Origin: Nocardioides sp. Iso805N
Lineage (GTDB): Bacteria; Actinomycetota; Actinomycetes; Propionibacteriales; Nocardioidaceae
DNA length: 60,467 nt
Direction of reading: 5' to 3'
Assembly: GCF_000364605.1 (NCBI RefSeq)
Contig: NZ_KB822589.1
Span: 1 to 60,467, forward strand
The notes beneath the pieces were generated by a model. It was not told where the DNA came from. It ran no database searches and worked only from the letters and a program-made list of their open reading frames with translations. The translations under genes and the position numbers were made by a program. Positions 7,118 to 15,212 of this stretch are shown in pieces; positions within the stretch are counted from its first letter, which is position 1, and every line of letters starts with the position of its first letter.

Positions 7118-7364
7118 AGCACCATCTCCAGTCCTCGCCCGGTTCGAGCGAGCGCACGATCGCGTGTCCTGATGAGGCGGCGTGAGCTCGCGCGTGCCGC
7201 ATCGGTGACGAGTCGCAGCACCCGACCTTGCCGCACGTGAGGCACAGCCGTAGGTGCACCCACGGAGTGCCGAGCCGGAGGCACTCCTCGCAGCCGCTGG
7301 TGCGAGGCGACACCGGGCGCACCAGGGCGAGGTGGGGGTCGGGTAGGCCCGGCGACGTGGTCAC
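7095..7364 (-). CDS. UBP-type zinc finger protein (89 aa)
   Basis: A small single-domain protein in the ZnF-UBP family. It has C-x-x-C (C-E-E-C), then C-L-T-C-G-K-V-G-C-C, spaced His residues (H-A-R-A-H, S-G-H-A) and a closing W-C-Y-V-D-D motif. GTG at 7364 follows AGGAG and overlaps the thioredoxin stop as GTGA. In eukaryotes this fold binds the ubiquitin C-terminus. In bacteria its ligand is unknown, although it is often found beside redox enzymes. It is embedded between thioredoxin and the TrxR-like flavoprotein, which suggests a thiol/redox or zinc-sensing partner role. Confidence 0.85.
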   Translation of the reverse strand: MTTSPGLPDPHLALVRPVSPRTSGCEECLRLGTPWVHLRLCLTCGKVGCCDSSPMRHARAHAASSGHAIVRSLEPGEDWRWCYVDDQYV

Positions 7365-7819
7365 GTCGGCTCCTGGGGGAGCTTGTCCATCAGCCACGAC
7401 CGCAACGCGCTCACCGGTGCGGCTCCAGTCTGCCGGTCGATGACCTGGCCGCGGTCGAGCAGGACCAGGGTCGGGATCGCCTGCACCTCGAACCGCCGGC
7501 TCACCTCGGGTGCCTCGTCCGCGTTGACCTTGACCAGCTTCAGCCGGCCCGCCAGCTCGCCGGCGAGCTGCTCCAGAGCCGGGCTGACCATCCGACAGGG
7601 CCCGCACCAGGGTGCCCAGACGTCGACGAGCACCGGGACGGTCGCCTCGTCGACGACGGCGGTGAAGTCGTCGTCGAGCGCAGCGACGATCCAGGGGAGC
7701 GGCGACTGGCACCGGCCGCACCGGGGTACCCCGACGGCGACCGGCGCGACCCGGTTCCTGGTCTGGCAGGTGGGGCACACCACGACCCCGGCGCGTGCGC
7801 GTTCGGTGGCTGTGCTCAT
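7361..7819 (-). CDS. thioredoxin with N-terminal zinc ribbon (TrxC type)
   Basis: A 152-aa protein. Cys15/Cys18 and Cys34/Cys37 form the zinc ribbon of thioredoxin-2-type proteins. The thioredoxin fold follows with the redox motif W-C-G-P-C at residues 71-75 and the cis-Pro region A-I-P-T-L. It reduces protein disulfides in the cytoplasm and is heat/oxidation tolerant in related proteins (family knowledge). Its ATG overlaps the clpB stop as ATGA, so the two are translationally coupled. Its place after clpB links disaggregation with thiol repair. Confidence 0.92.
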   Translation of the reverse strand: MSTATERARAGVVVCPTCQTRNRVAPVAVGVPRCGRCQSPLPWIVAALDDDFTAVVDEATVPVLVDVWAPWCGPCRMVSPALEQLAGELAGRLKLVKVNADEAPEVSRRFEVQAIPTLVLLDRGQVIDRQTGAAPVSALRSWLMDKLPQEPT

Positions 7820-10452
7820 GCGACTGCCCTCGCCTCGTCGTGGTCCCTGGTCGGCGTCACCGTGAGCTGGTCATCGGCCACGTCGACGGTGACCGAGCCG
7901 TCCTCGAGCACGTCACCGCGCAGGAGTGCCCGGCCGAGCCGGGTCTCCAGCTCACGGGCGATGAATCGCCGCAACGGGCGCGCGCCGTACGCCGGATCGA
8001 AGCCTTGGGCGGCGATGAACCGCAGGGCCGACTCGGTGACGTGCAGGGTGATCCGCCTGTCCGCGAGACGGGTCCGCAGGTCGTCGAGCAGCAGGTCCGC
8101 GATCCGCTCGATCTCGGCGAGGGTGAGGGGCTTGAACAGGACGATGTCATCGATGCGGTTCAGGAACTCCGGCCGGAAGTGGCTGCGCAGCGAGCCCATC
8201 ACGAGGCTGCGGGCCTCGTCCGTGATCTCGCCGTCCGCGGTCACCCCGTCCAGCAGATACTCGGACCCGATGTTCGAGGTCATGATCACCACGGTGTTGC
8301 GGAAGTCGACGGTGCGGCCCTGGGAGTCGGTGAGCCGGCCGTCGTCGAGGACCTGCAGCAAGGTGTTGAACACGTCGACATGGGCCTTCTCGATCTCGTC
8401 GAGGAGGACCACGGAGTAGGGCTTGCGCCGGACCGCCTCGGTGAGTTGGCCGCCCTCCTCGTAACCGACGTAGCCGGGCGGGGCACCGACGAGGCGGCTG
8501 ACCGTGTGACGCTCCTGGTACTCGCTCATGTCGATGCGGACCATGTTGTCCTCGGTGTCGAACAGGGCCGCGGCCAGCGTCTTGGCGAGCTCGGTCTTCC
8601 CGACACCCGTGGGGCCGAGGAAGACGAAGGAGCCGATCGGACGGCGGGGGTCCTTGATGCCCGACCTGGCCCGGACGATCGCGTCGGCCACCAGGTCGAC
8701 CGCCTCGTCCTGGCCCACGACTCGTTCGTGGAGCACGTCGTCGAGGCGGAGCAGCTTGTCCCGCTCGCCTTCCTGGAGCCGGCTGACCGGGATCCCGGTC
8801 CACCGCGCGACGACCGCGGCGATCTCCTCCGCGGTGACGACCTCGCGGAGGAGGCGTCGGTTGCCCTGCTTGCCGGTGAGCCTCGCCTCGGCCGCCTCGA
8901 GGCGCCGTTCGAGCTCCGGAAGCCGTCCGTGTCGCAGCGACGCGGCCCGGTTCAGGTCGTACTCCCGCTCCGCCTGCTCGCTCTCCTGGCGCACCTGTTC
9001 CAGCTCCTGGCGCAGGGTCTGAACCTCGCGGAGCGCCGTACGCTCGGCCTCCCACTGGGCGCGCATCGCGCCCGCCTCGGCCCGAAGGTCAGCGAGCTCA
9101 CGGCGCAGCTCCTCGAGCCGAGCCTTGCTGGCCGCGTCGTCCTCGGCGGACAGGGCCGCCTCCTCGATCTCCATGCGCGTCACCCTGCGGGTGAGCTCGT
9201 CGAGCTCGGCCGGCATCGAGTCGATCTCGGTGCGCAGCATCGCGCACGCCTCATCGACCAGGTCGATGGCCTTGTCGGGCAGGAACCGGTCGGAGATGTA
9301 ACGGTGGCTCAGGGTCACCGCGGCCACCAGCGCGCCGTCGTGGATCTTGACGCCGTGGAACACCTCGAGCCGTTCGCGCAGCCCGCGCAGGATCGACAGG
9401 GCGTCCTCCTCGCTCGGCTCGTCGACGGTCACGGGCTGGAAGCGGCGCTCCAGCGCGGCGTCCTTCTCGATGTGGGTGCGGTACTCGTCGAGGGTGGTCG
9501 CGCCGATCATGTGCAGCTCTCCACGGGCGAGCATCGGCTTGAGCATGTTGCCGGCATCCATCGCGCCCTCGGCGGCGCCGGCGCCGACAACGGTGTGGAG
9601 CTCGTCGATGAACAGCAGGATGCGGCCGTCGGCGCTCAGCACCTCGTTGAGGACCGCCTTGAGGCGCTCCTCGAACTCGCCGCGGTACTTCGCCCCCGCG
9701 ACCAGCGCACCCATGTCCAGCGCGAAGACCGTCTTGTCACGCAGTCCTTCGGGTACGTCGCCGTTGTTGATGCGCTGGGCCAGGCCCTCGACGATCGCTG
9801 TCTTCCCGACACCGGGCTCACCGATCAGCACGGGGTTGTTCTTGGTCTTGCGCGAGAGGATCTGGACCGTACGCCGGATCTCCGCGTCGCGGCCGATCAC
9901 CGGCTCCAACCGTCCCGCGGCGGCATCTGCGACGAGGTCACGTCCGTACTTCGCGAGGGCCTCGTAGGTCCCCTCCGGCGTGGCGGACGTGACGCGCTGG
10001 TGGCCGCGGACCTCCGTGAGTGCGGTCAGGAACCTGTCGCGGGTCAGGCCCTCCTGCCGCATCAGGCGGCCCGCGGCCGACTCGGAGCCTTCGTCGAGCA
10101 GCGCCACGACGAGGTGCTCGACCGAGACGTACTCGTCCTTGAGCCGCCGCGCCTCCTTGTCGGCGTCGTCCAGGAGCCGTGAGAGGCGCTGGGTGACGTA
10201 CACCTGACCCGGCGAGGCGCCCGGGCCCGTGACGCGTGGACGTCGTTCCAGCTCGGCCTCGAGTGCCTTGCGCAGTCGGTCGGGGTCGCTGCCGGCCCGG
10301 CTCAGCAGCGGTCCGGCCAATCCGTCGGTCTGGTCCAGCAGGGCGAGGAGCAGGTGCTCGCCGTCGACCTCGCTGTGACCGAAGCGGAGGGCTTTGGTCT
10401 GGGCGTCGTGCAGGGCCTCCTGCGACTTCTGGGTCAGGCGGTTCATGTCCAT
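7816..10452 (-). CDS. clpB: ClpB-type disaggregase (Hsp100 ATPase)
   Basis: An 878-aa Hsp100 protein of normal family length. It has an N-terminal Clp repeat domain (about residues 1-150), a first AAA+ module with Walker A G-E-P-G-V-G-K-T, a long coiled-coil middle domain rich in Glu/Arg/Leu, and a second AAA+ module with G-P-T-G-V-G-K-T. It extracts polypeptides from aggregates together with DnaK. I chose ATG at 10452, preceded by AGGAGGAGAACC; the frame stays open further upstream but that part lies over cbpM. It lies in the middle of the eight-gene operon and is likely a second, operon-encoded ClpB copy, though the rest of the genome is not visible. Confidence 0.95.
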   Translation of the reverse strand: MDMNRLTQKSQEALHDAQTKALRFGHSEVDGEHLLLALLDQTDGLAGPLLSRAGSDPDRLRKALEAELERRPRVTGPGASPGQVYVTQRLSRLLDDADKEARRLKDEYVSVEHLVVALLDEGSESAAGRLMRQEGLTRDRFLTALTEVRGHQRVTSATPEGTYEALAKYGRDLVADAAAGRLEPVIGRDAEIRRTVQILSRKTKNNPVLIGEPGVGKTAIVEGLAQRINNGDVPEGLRDKTVFALDMGALVAGAKYRGEFEERLKAVLNEVLSADGRILLFIDELHTVVGAGAAEGAMDAGNMLKPMLARGELHMIGATTLDEYRTHIEKDAALERRFQPVTVDEPSEEDALSILRGLRERLEVFHGVKIHDGALVAAVTLSHRYISDRFLPDKAIDLVDEACAMLRTEIDSMPAELDELTRRVTRMEIEEAALSAEDDAASKARLEELRRELADLRAEAGAMRAQWEAERTALREVQTLRQELEQVRQESEQAEREYDLNRAASLRHGRLPELERRLEAAEARLTGKQGNRRLLREVVTAEEIAAVVARWTGIPVSRLQEGERDKLLRLDDVLHERVVGQDEAVDLVADAIVRARSGIKDPRRPIGSFVFLGPTGVGKTELAKTLAAALFDTEDNMVRIDMSEYQERHTVSRLVGAPPGYVGYEEGGQLTEAVRRKPYSVVLLDEIEKAHVDVFNTLLQVLDDGRLTDSQGRTVDFRNTVVIMTSNIGSEYLLDGVTADGEITDEARSLVMGSLRSHFRPEFLNRIDDIVLFKPLTLAEIERIADLLLDDLRTRLADRRITLHVTESALRFIAAQGFDPAYGARPLRRFIARELETRLGRALLRGDVLEDGSVTVDVADDQLTVTPTRDHDEARAVA

Positions 10453-10763
10453 CGAGGTTCTCCTCCTAGGGGCGGGCGCGGCGATGACCGCTCGAGCTCG
10501 GTGATCCGGTCGAGCAGGTCGACGACCAGTCCGAGCGACGCGTAGCTGAGGTTCAGCCCCAGGTGCAGTCGCTGGATCCGGGCCATCGCCCGCACTTGCG
10601 TCAGGTCGAACCACAGCCGGCCCTGGGCATCACGGCTGATCTCGAGCAGACCCATCGCCACCAGCCGGCGGACCAGCTCAGGATGCACACCCGTGAGTCG
10701 GGCGTAGCTGTCGAGGCTCAAGACGTAGGGCCGTGCGAGGGCGTAGCGGGTGGACACGTTCAT
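10443..10763 (-). CDS. cbpM: CbpM-like chaperone modulator (MerR-fold)
   Basis: A 106-aa protein beginning R-Y-A-L-A-R-P and carrying a winged-helix-like segment (Y-A-R-L-T-G-V-H-P-E-L-V-R-R-L). It ends in a helix reading L-G-L-N-L-S-Y-A-S-L-G-L-V-V-D-L-L. This matches CbpM, which binds and inhibits the J-domain of CbpA. HspR is the alternative because both share the MerR fold, but the HspR tail is absent. It overlaps the dnaJ-like stop by four bases (ATGA) and the clpB start by ten. It probably tunes the adjacent co-chaperone. Confidence 0.8.
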   Translation of the reverse strand: MNVSTRYALARPYVLSLDSYARLTGVHPELVRRLVAMGLLEISRDAQGRLWFDLTQVRAMARIQRLHLGLNLSYASLGLVVDLLDRITELERSSPRPPLGGEPRWT

Positions 10764-11695
10764 CGACTGCTCCTCGGGTCGAAGCTGGAGATGCTCGCGA
10801 GCTGCTGGAAGAGCCGGCGCTCCTCGGTGGTCAGCTTCTCGGGCACCGTGATCTGGGCCTCGGCGAAGAGGTCGCCTCGCTTGCCCCGGCGGTTGGGCAG
10901 CCCCTGCTCCGCCAGTCGCAGCCGACGGCCGCTCGACGTACCCGCCGGCACCGTGACCGTGAGCTTGCCCGCCGGGGTCTCGACGTCGACCTCGGTGCCC
11001 AGGGCGGCTTCCCAGGGCGCGAGCGGCAGCGTGAGGTACAGGTCGCGGCCCACGAGCCGGTAGCGGCGGTCCGGCGCTATCCGGGCGATGATGTAGAGGT
11101 CGCCCGAGTCGCCCCCGCCTGTGCCGGAGCCGCCCTGGCCGCGCAGCCGGATCCGCTGGCCGTCCACGACCCCGGCCGGGATGTTGACGTCGATGGTGCG
11201 CGGACCGTCCGGGCCGGTGATCGTCAGGCTCCGCTTGGCGCCGTGGAAGGCCTCGTCGACGGTGACCTCCATCTCGGTCTCGTGGTCGGAGCCCGGGATC
11301 GGCCCCCACCCGCCCCGGCCGCGGCCCCGGCCGCCGAAGATTCCGCCCAGGAGGTCGTCGAGATCCACGTCGTCGCCGAAGTCGGTGAAGCGCACGCCAC
11401 CGCCGCCCGGTCGCGCACCCGCGCCGGCGTAGGCACGGGAGCGGCGTTGGGCGTCGGGGTCCGCATCGGGCGAGACCCGGCGGAAGTCCTCGCCGAACGC
11501 GTCGTACCGCTTGCGCTGATCGGGGTCGGACAGCACGTCGTAGGCCTCGGAGACCTCCTTGAACCGTTCCTCGGCGCCCGGGTCCTTGTTGACGTCGGGG
11601 TGGAGGTGGCGAGCCAGCCGACGGAACGCCCGCTGGATCTCGGCCTGGTCGGCGGTGCGGGGGACGCCGAGGGCCTCGTAGAAGTCCCGCGCCAT
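10760..11695 (-). CDS. cbpA: DnaJ/CbpA-type Hsp40 co-chaperone
   Basis: About 311 aa. The J-domain has the essential H-P-D at residues 32-34 and is followed by a Gly/Phe-rich linker (near F-G-D-D-V-D-L-D-D-L-L-G-G-I-F). Two C-terminal substrate-binding beta domains follow directly; the four-repeat zinc finger of DnaJ is absent, hence CbpA type. It stimulates the ATPase of the co-encoded DnaK and presents substrates. ATG at 11695 overlaps the grpE stop (TGATG); GTG at 11698 is an alternative. Pairing with the CbpM gene next door supports the CbpA assignment. Confidence 0.92.
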   Translation of the reverse strand: MARDFYEALGVPRTADQAEIQRAFRRLARHLHPDVNKDPGAEERFKEVSEAYDVLSDPDQRKRYDAFGEDFRRVSPDADPDAQRRSRAYAGAGARPGGGGVRFTDFGDDVDLDDLLGGIFGGRGRGRGGWGPIPGSDHETEMEVTVDEAFHGAKRSLTITGPDGPRTIDVNIPAGVVDGQRIRLRGQGGSGTGGGDSGDLYIIARIAPDRRYRLVGRDLYLTLPLAPWEAALGTEVDVETPAGKLTVTVPAGTSSGRRLRLAEQGLPNRRGKRGDLFAEAQITVPEKLTTEERRLFQQLASISSFDPRSSR

Positions 11696-12243
11696 CACGT
11701 GCTCCTGGTGGCAACCACGACCGCCGACGGTCGCAGGACCTCGTCGTCGGTCCCGTAGCCGGGCCGGACGACCTCGGCCACCGTCCCGGGCACCAGCTGA
11801 TCATCGGCCACGGTGCCCACGGCCTCGTGGACGGCAGGGTCGAAGGCCTTCCCGACGTCGTCGCGGCGGGGGAATCCGAGGCCGCCGATGGTCGCGTGGG
11901 CCTGCTGGAGAACTGCTCGGACGCCCTCGATCACCTGGCTCGGCTCGGCGGACGCGTGCTCGAGGGCGCGTTCGAGGTTGTCGAGTATCGGCAGCCACGC
12001 CGCCGCGACCTGGGCACGCTCCTGCTTCCTGACCCGCGCGAGCTCCTGCGCGGTCCGCTTGCGCTGGTTGTCCAGCTCGGCGGCCGTACGCCGCCAGCTG
12101 TCCTCGAGCTCGGCCACCCTCTGCGTCGCCGTCTCGAGCGGGTCGGGGCCATTGTCGGGGCCATTGTCGGGGCCGTCGTCGCGGCCGCCGCCGGGACCGT
12201 CGACGGCGCTGTCCTCGACCTGGGGAGTCTGCGACTCGGACAT
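11695..12243 (-). CDS. grpE: GrpE nucleotide-exchange factor
   Basis: A 182-aa protein. An acidic, disordered start contains a short N-G-P-D repeat. It is followed by the long dimerisation helix (V-A-E-L-E-D-S-W-R-R-T-A-A-E-L-D-N-Q-R-K-R), the L-P-I-L-D-N-L-E-R-A-L-E-H signature and a beta domain ending P-G-Y-G-T-D-D-E-V-L-R-P-S-A-V-V-V. It releases ADP from DnaK. It starts eight bases after dnaK and its stop overlaps the co-chaperone start, so the three are co-translated. Length is typical. Confidence 0.94.
   Translation of the reverse strand: MSESQTPQVEDSAVDGPGGGRDDGPDNGPDNGPDPLETATQRVAELEDSWRRTAAELDNQRKRTAQELARVRKQERAQVAAAWLPILDNLERALEHASAEPSQVIEGVRAVLQQAHATIGGLGFPRRDDVGKAFDPAVHEAVGTVADDQLVPGTVAEVVRPGYGTDDEVLRPSAVVVATRST
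12142..12177 (-). repeat. 12-bp tandem repeat within grpE
   Basis: The plus-strand unit GTCGGGGCCATT occurs twice (12142-12153, 12154-12165) with a third degenerate copy (12166-12177). It encodes the repeated N-G-P-D of the disordered GrpE N-terminus, keeps frame, and may vary in copy number between strains. Confidence 0.75.
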
Positions 12244-12251
12244 GGCGGCGA

Positions 12252-14147
12252 TCAGTGCGTCGTGAACTCGGCGTCGATGACGTCGTCGTCCCCGGCGTCT
12301 GCGCTCGAGGTCGGCGAGGATTCGTCAGCGCCCGCCGGCTGGGCACCCGAGGCGCTCGAGACGGCCAGGGCCTGAGCCATCTGGTGAAGCTCGCCCGTCA
12401 GGGCACGGAGCCGGTCGATGTCGGCCTCCTGCTGCTCCACCGCCGTGCGTGCGTCGCTGACGAGCATCTCCGCCCGGGCGCGGTCGTGCTCGGCCACCGC
12501 GTCTCCCGCCTCGTCCAGGCTGCGCTGCACCTGGTAGGCGACCGAGTCGAGCTCGTTGCGTGCATCGACCAGCTCCCGGAGCGCCGTGTCGTCGCTGCGA
12601 TGGGCCTCGGCATCGGCAACCATCTTCTCGACGTCGGTCTGGCTGAGGTTGGACGTCTCGCTGATCGTGACCTTCTGCTCGGCCCCGGTGTCCTTGTCCC
12701 GCGCTGAGACGTTGAGGATCCCGTTGGCGTCGATGTCGAAGGTGACCTCGATCTGCGGCACGCCGCGGGGCGCGGGGCGAATGTTCTCCAGCCGGAACCG
12801 GGCCAGGACCCGGTTGTCGCTCGCGCGCTCGCGCTCGCCCTGGAGGACCACCACGTCCACGGCGGACTGGTTGTCCTCGGCGGTGCTGAAGACCTCGGTA
12901 CGTCGGGCCGGGATCGTGGTGTTGCGCTCGATGACCTTGGTCATCACGCCGCCGAGGGTCTCCAGGCCGAGCGAGAGCGGCGTGACGTCGAGCAGGAGGA
13001 CGTCCTTGATGTCTCCCTTGAGGATCGCGGACTGCACGGCGGCGCCGACGGCCACGACCTCGTCGGGATTGACGGTCATGTTCGGGTCCGTGCCGCCGGT
13101 CAGCCGGCGTACGAGGTCCTGGACGGCCGGGATCCGGGTCGAGCCGCCGACCAGGATCACCTCGTCGATGTCGTCGGTGGTGACCTTCCCGTCCGCCATC
13201 GCCTGCTTGACCGGGTCGAGGCACCGCTCGACGAGGTCCCGGGTCAGCTCGTCGAAAGTCGATCGCATGAGGTTGACGTTGAGGTGCTTGGGCCCGGAGG
13301 CGTCGGCGGTCACGAAGGGCAGGTTCACCGACGTCTGGGTGACGGCCGAGAGCTCTACCTTGGCCTTCTCCGCGGCCTCGAACAGCCGCTGCAGGGCCTG
13401 GGGGTCGTCGCGCAGATCGATGCCGTTCGACTTCTTGAACTCCTCGGCGAGGTGATCCACGATGCGCCGGTCGAAGTCGTCGCCGCCGAGGTGGGTGTCA
13501 CCCGCGGTGGACAGGACTTCGACGACGCCCTCGCCGACAGTGAGGATGCTGACGTCGAAGGTGCCACCGCCCAGGTCGAAGACCAGCACGGTCTCGTTCT
13601 CGAGCTTGTCCATCCCGTACGCCAGCGCCGCGGCGGTGGGCTCGTTGATGATCCGGAGAACCTCGAGTCCCGCGATCCGTCCGGCGTCCTTCGTGGCTTG
13701 GCGCTGCGCGTCGTTGAAGTGGGCGGGCACCGTGATGACCGCCTCCGTGACCCGCTCGCCCAGGAACTTGCCAGCGTCGTCCACGAGCTTGCGCAGCACC
13801 TGCGCGGAGATCTCCTCCGGTGCGTAGAGCTTGCCGTTTATCTCGAAGCGCGCGGCGCCGTCGGGACCGGCGACGACGTCGAAGGAGACCGCGTTGGTCT
13901 CGCTCGCGACCTCGTCGTACGCGCGTCCGATGAAGCGCTTGGCGGAGTAGATCGTCCCCTTGGGGTTCAAGATCGCCTGGCGTCGGGCCATCTGACCGAC
14001 GAGCCGTTCACCCGTCTCGAGGAACGCGACGACAGATGGGGTCGTCCGATTCCCCTCCGCATTGGGGATGACCTGCGGCTGCCCACCGTCCATCGCCGCG
14101 ATCACCGAGTTCGTCGTACCGAGGTCGATACCGACAGCTCTGCCCAT
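12252..14147 (-). CDS. dnaK: DnaK (Hsp70) chaperone
   Basis: A 631-aa Hsp70. The ATPase domain begins G-I-D-L-G-T-T-N-S-V-I-A and contains the phosphate-2 motif V-F-D-L-G-G-G-T-F-D-V-S. A substrate-binding domain and a helical lid follow, ending in an Ala/Ser/Asp-rich tail. ATG at 14147 has GAGGAGCGG upstream; the longer open frame lies in the promoter region and is not used. First gene of the operon. Its sequence looks fairly diverged from the housekeeping actinobacterial DnaK and HspR is not encoded in the cluster, so I infer a second, specially regulated copy. Confidence 0.95.
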   Translation of the reverse strand: MGRAVGIDLGTTNSVIAAMDGGQPQVIPNAEGNRTTPSVVAFLETGERLVGQMARRQAILNPKGTIYSAKRFIGRAYDEVASETNAVSFDVVAGPDGAARFEINGKLYAPEEISAQVLRKLVDDAGKFLGERVTEAVITVPAHFNDAQRQATKDAGRIAGLEVLRIINEPTAAALAYGMDKLENETVLVFDLGGGTFDVSILTVGEGVVEVLSTAGDTHLGGDDFDRRIVDHLAEEFKKSNGIDLRDDPQALQRLFEAAEKAKVELSAVTQTSVNLPFVTADASGPKHLNVNLMRSTFDELTRDLVERCLDPVKQAMADGKVTTDDIDEVILVGGSTRIPAVQDLVRRLTGGTDPNMTVNPDEVVAVGAAVQSAILKGDIKDVLLLDVTPLSLGLETLGGVMTKVIERNTTIPARRTEVFSTAEDNQSAVDVVVLQGERERASDNRVLARFRLENIRPAPRGVPQIEVTFDIDANGILNVSARDKDTGAEQKVTISETSNLSQTDVEKMVADAEAHRSDDTALRELVDARNELDSVAYQVQRSLDEAGDAVAEHDRARAEMLVSDARTAVEQQEADIDRLRALTGELHQMAQALAVSSASGAQPAGADESSPTSSADAGDDDVIDAEFTTH

Positions 14148-14369
14148 GACCCGCTCCTCTCGCTGGATGTTTCCCACTCCCGACGATGCTTCATGAGGGA
14201 CCGGACGGCATCCCGTGAACGGGTTAGTCGCGAGGCGGATCTCGGAGCCACGGGCAGGGCCGTCAGCGGGTTCGGTCGAGCAGAGGCGGCGTAGCATCGA
14301 AGAGAGGGACGGCACGGGCGCACCTTGTGTGCGCTGCGTCTGAGGATCGGACCTCCGAGGGAGAGCGAC

Positions 14370-15212
14370 ATGTCCGTGGGGACCCACCTGTGCGCCCTCT
14401 ACTCAGGGCCGGCTGAGTGCGACACGGGTCGGCTCGCCTTCCAGCGAGAGGGGCTGCAGCACGGGGACAGGTGCCTGTTCCTGGTGGACCACCTCGAAGC
14501 GGCGCCGGTGCTCGAGCTCTCGATGAGGCGGTCGAGCGCCGGGAACGTCCTCGACGCAGGCGAGAGCCGCTATTGCGATGTCCGTTGCGCCACGGACGTC
14601 TGCCTTCAGGCAGGGCGATTCTCCGAGGACCGAACGACATCGTTCCTGGCCGACAGCGCAGCCTGTGCGGCCGAGGCGGGGTTCCCGGTCCTGCGCGTCA
14701 TGGTGGAGATGGGCTGGCTCCTGCGGCAGCCGCGGGCGATGCACGACCTCGTGTGCTACGAGGCGGCCGTCGACCAGCTGGTGGAGCAGGCGTCCGCGGT
14801 GGTCATGTGCGCGTACGACCTGCACCGCTTCGGTGCGGAGATGCTGGGCGAGGTGCTCACCACGCACGAGACGGTGCTCGTGGACGGCACTGTGCTGGTC
14901 AATCCCAACTACCAGGTCGGCGCGGGTCACGTCGGTGCCACGGAGCCTGGGGAGCCTCAGCCTCACCAGGCGGGCGCGGAGGGCCGACGACGGCGAGTGA
15001 TCGCACGTGACTGCTGGGATGCCCTGACCGTGTCGGAGCAACGCATCGCTGGTCACGTGGTGACCGGCCTGACGAACCAGGAGATCGCCACGCTGCTGGT
15101 GCTCTCACGTCACACCGTCGACGCCCACCTCAAGCACATCTACCTCAAGCTGGGCATCCACACCCGCGTCGAGCTCACGGTGGTCGCTCTCCACCACCCT
15201 GTCCCGAGGTGA
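14370..15212 (+). CDS. MEDS-domain LuxR-type transcriptional regulator
   Basis: A 280-aa regulator. The N-terminal about 190 residues match the MEDS (DcmR-like) sensory domain: H-L-C-A-L-Y opening, G-D-R-C-L-F-L-V-D, and an E-M-G-W-L-L helix. A C-terminal LuxR helix-turn-helix follows, with L-T-V-S-E-Q-R-I-A-G-H-V, T-N-Q-E-I-A-T-L-L and S-R-H-T-V-D-A-H-L-K-H-I. ATG at 14370 follows GAGGGAGAG. It is divergent from dnaK across about 220 bases and is the obvious candidate controller of the operon. MEDS domains are thought to sense small organic or redox signals; the ligand here is unknown. Confidence 0.88.
   Translation: MSVGTHLCALYSGPAECDTGRLAFQREGLQHGDRCLFLVDHLEAAPVLELSMRRSSAGNVLDAGESRYCDVRCATDVCLQAGRFSEDRTTSFLADSAACAAEAGFPVLRVMVEMGWLLRQPRAMHDLVCYEAAVDQLVEQASAVVMCAYDLHRFGAEMLGEVLTTHETVLVDGTVLVNPNYQVGAGHVGATEPGEPQPHQAGAEGRRRRVIARDCWDALTVSEQRIAGHVVTGLTNQEIATLLVLSRHTVDAHLKHIYLKLGIHTRVELTVVALHHPVPR

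Noticed and set aside
7795..10182. Long open frame on the plus strand across clpB
   Set aside because: Antisense shadow of a gene with unmistakable ClpB motifs; no start signal of its own.
14148..14369. HspR-type HAIR element in the dnaK upstream region
   Set aside because: I found no CTTGAGT-N7-ACTCAAG-like site; the divergent MEDS-LuxR regulator is a better candidate.
14148..14387. N-terminal extension of DnaK to 14387
   Set aside because: The added residues have no Hsp70 similarity and cover the promoter region; ATG 14147 has a strong ribosome-binding site.
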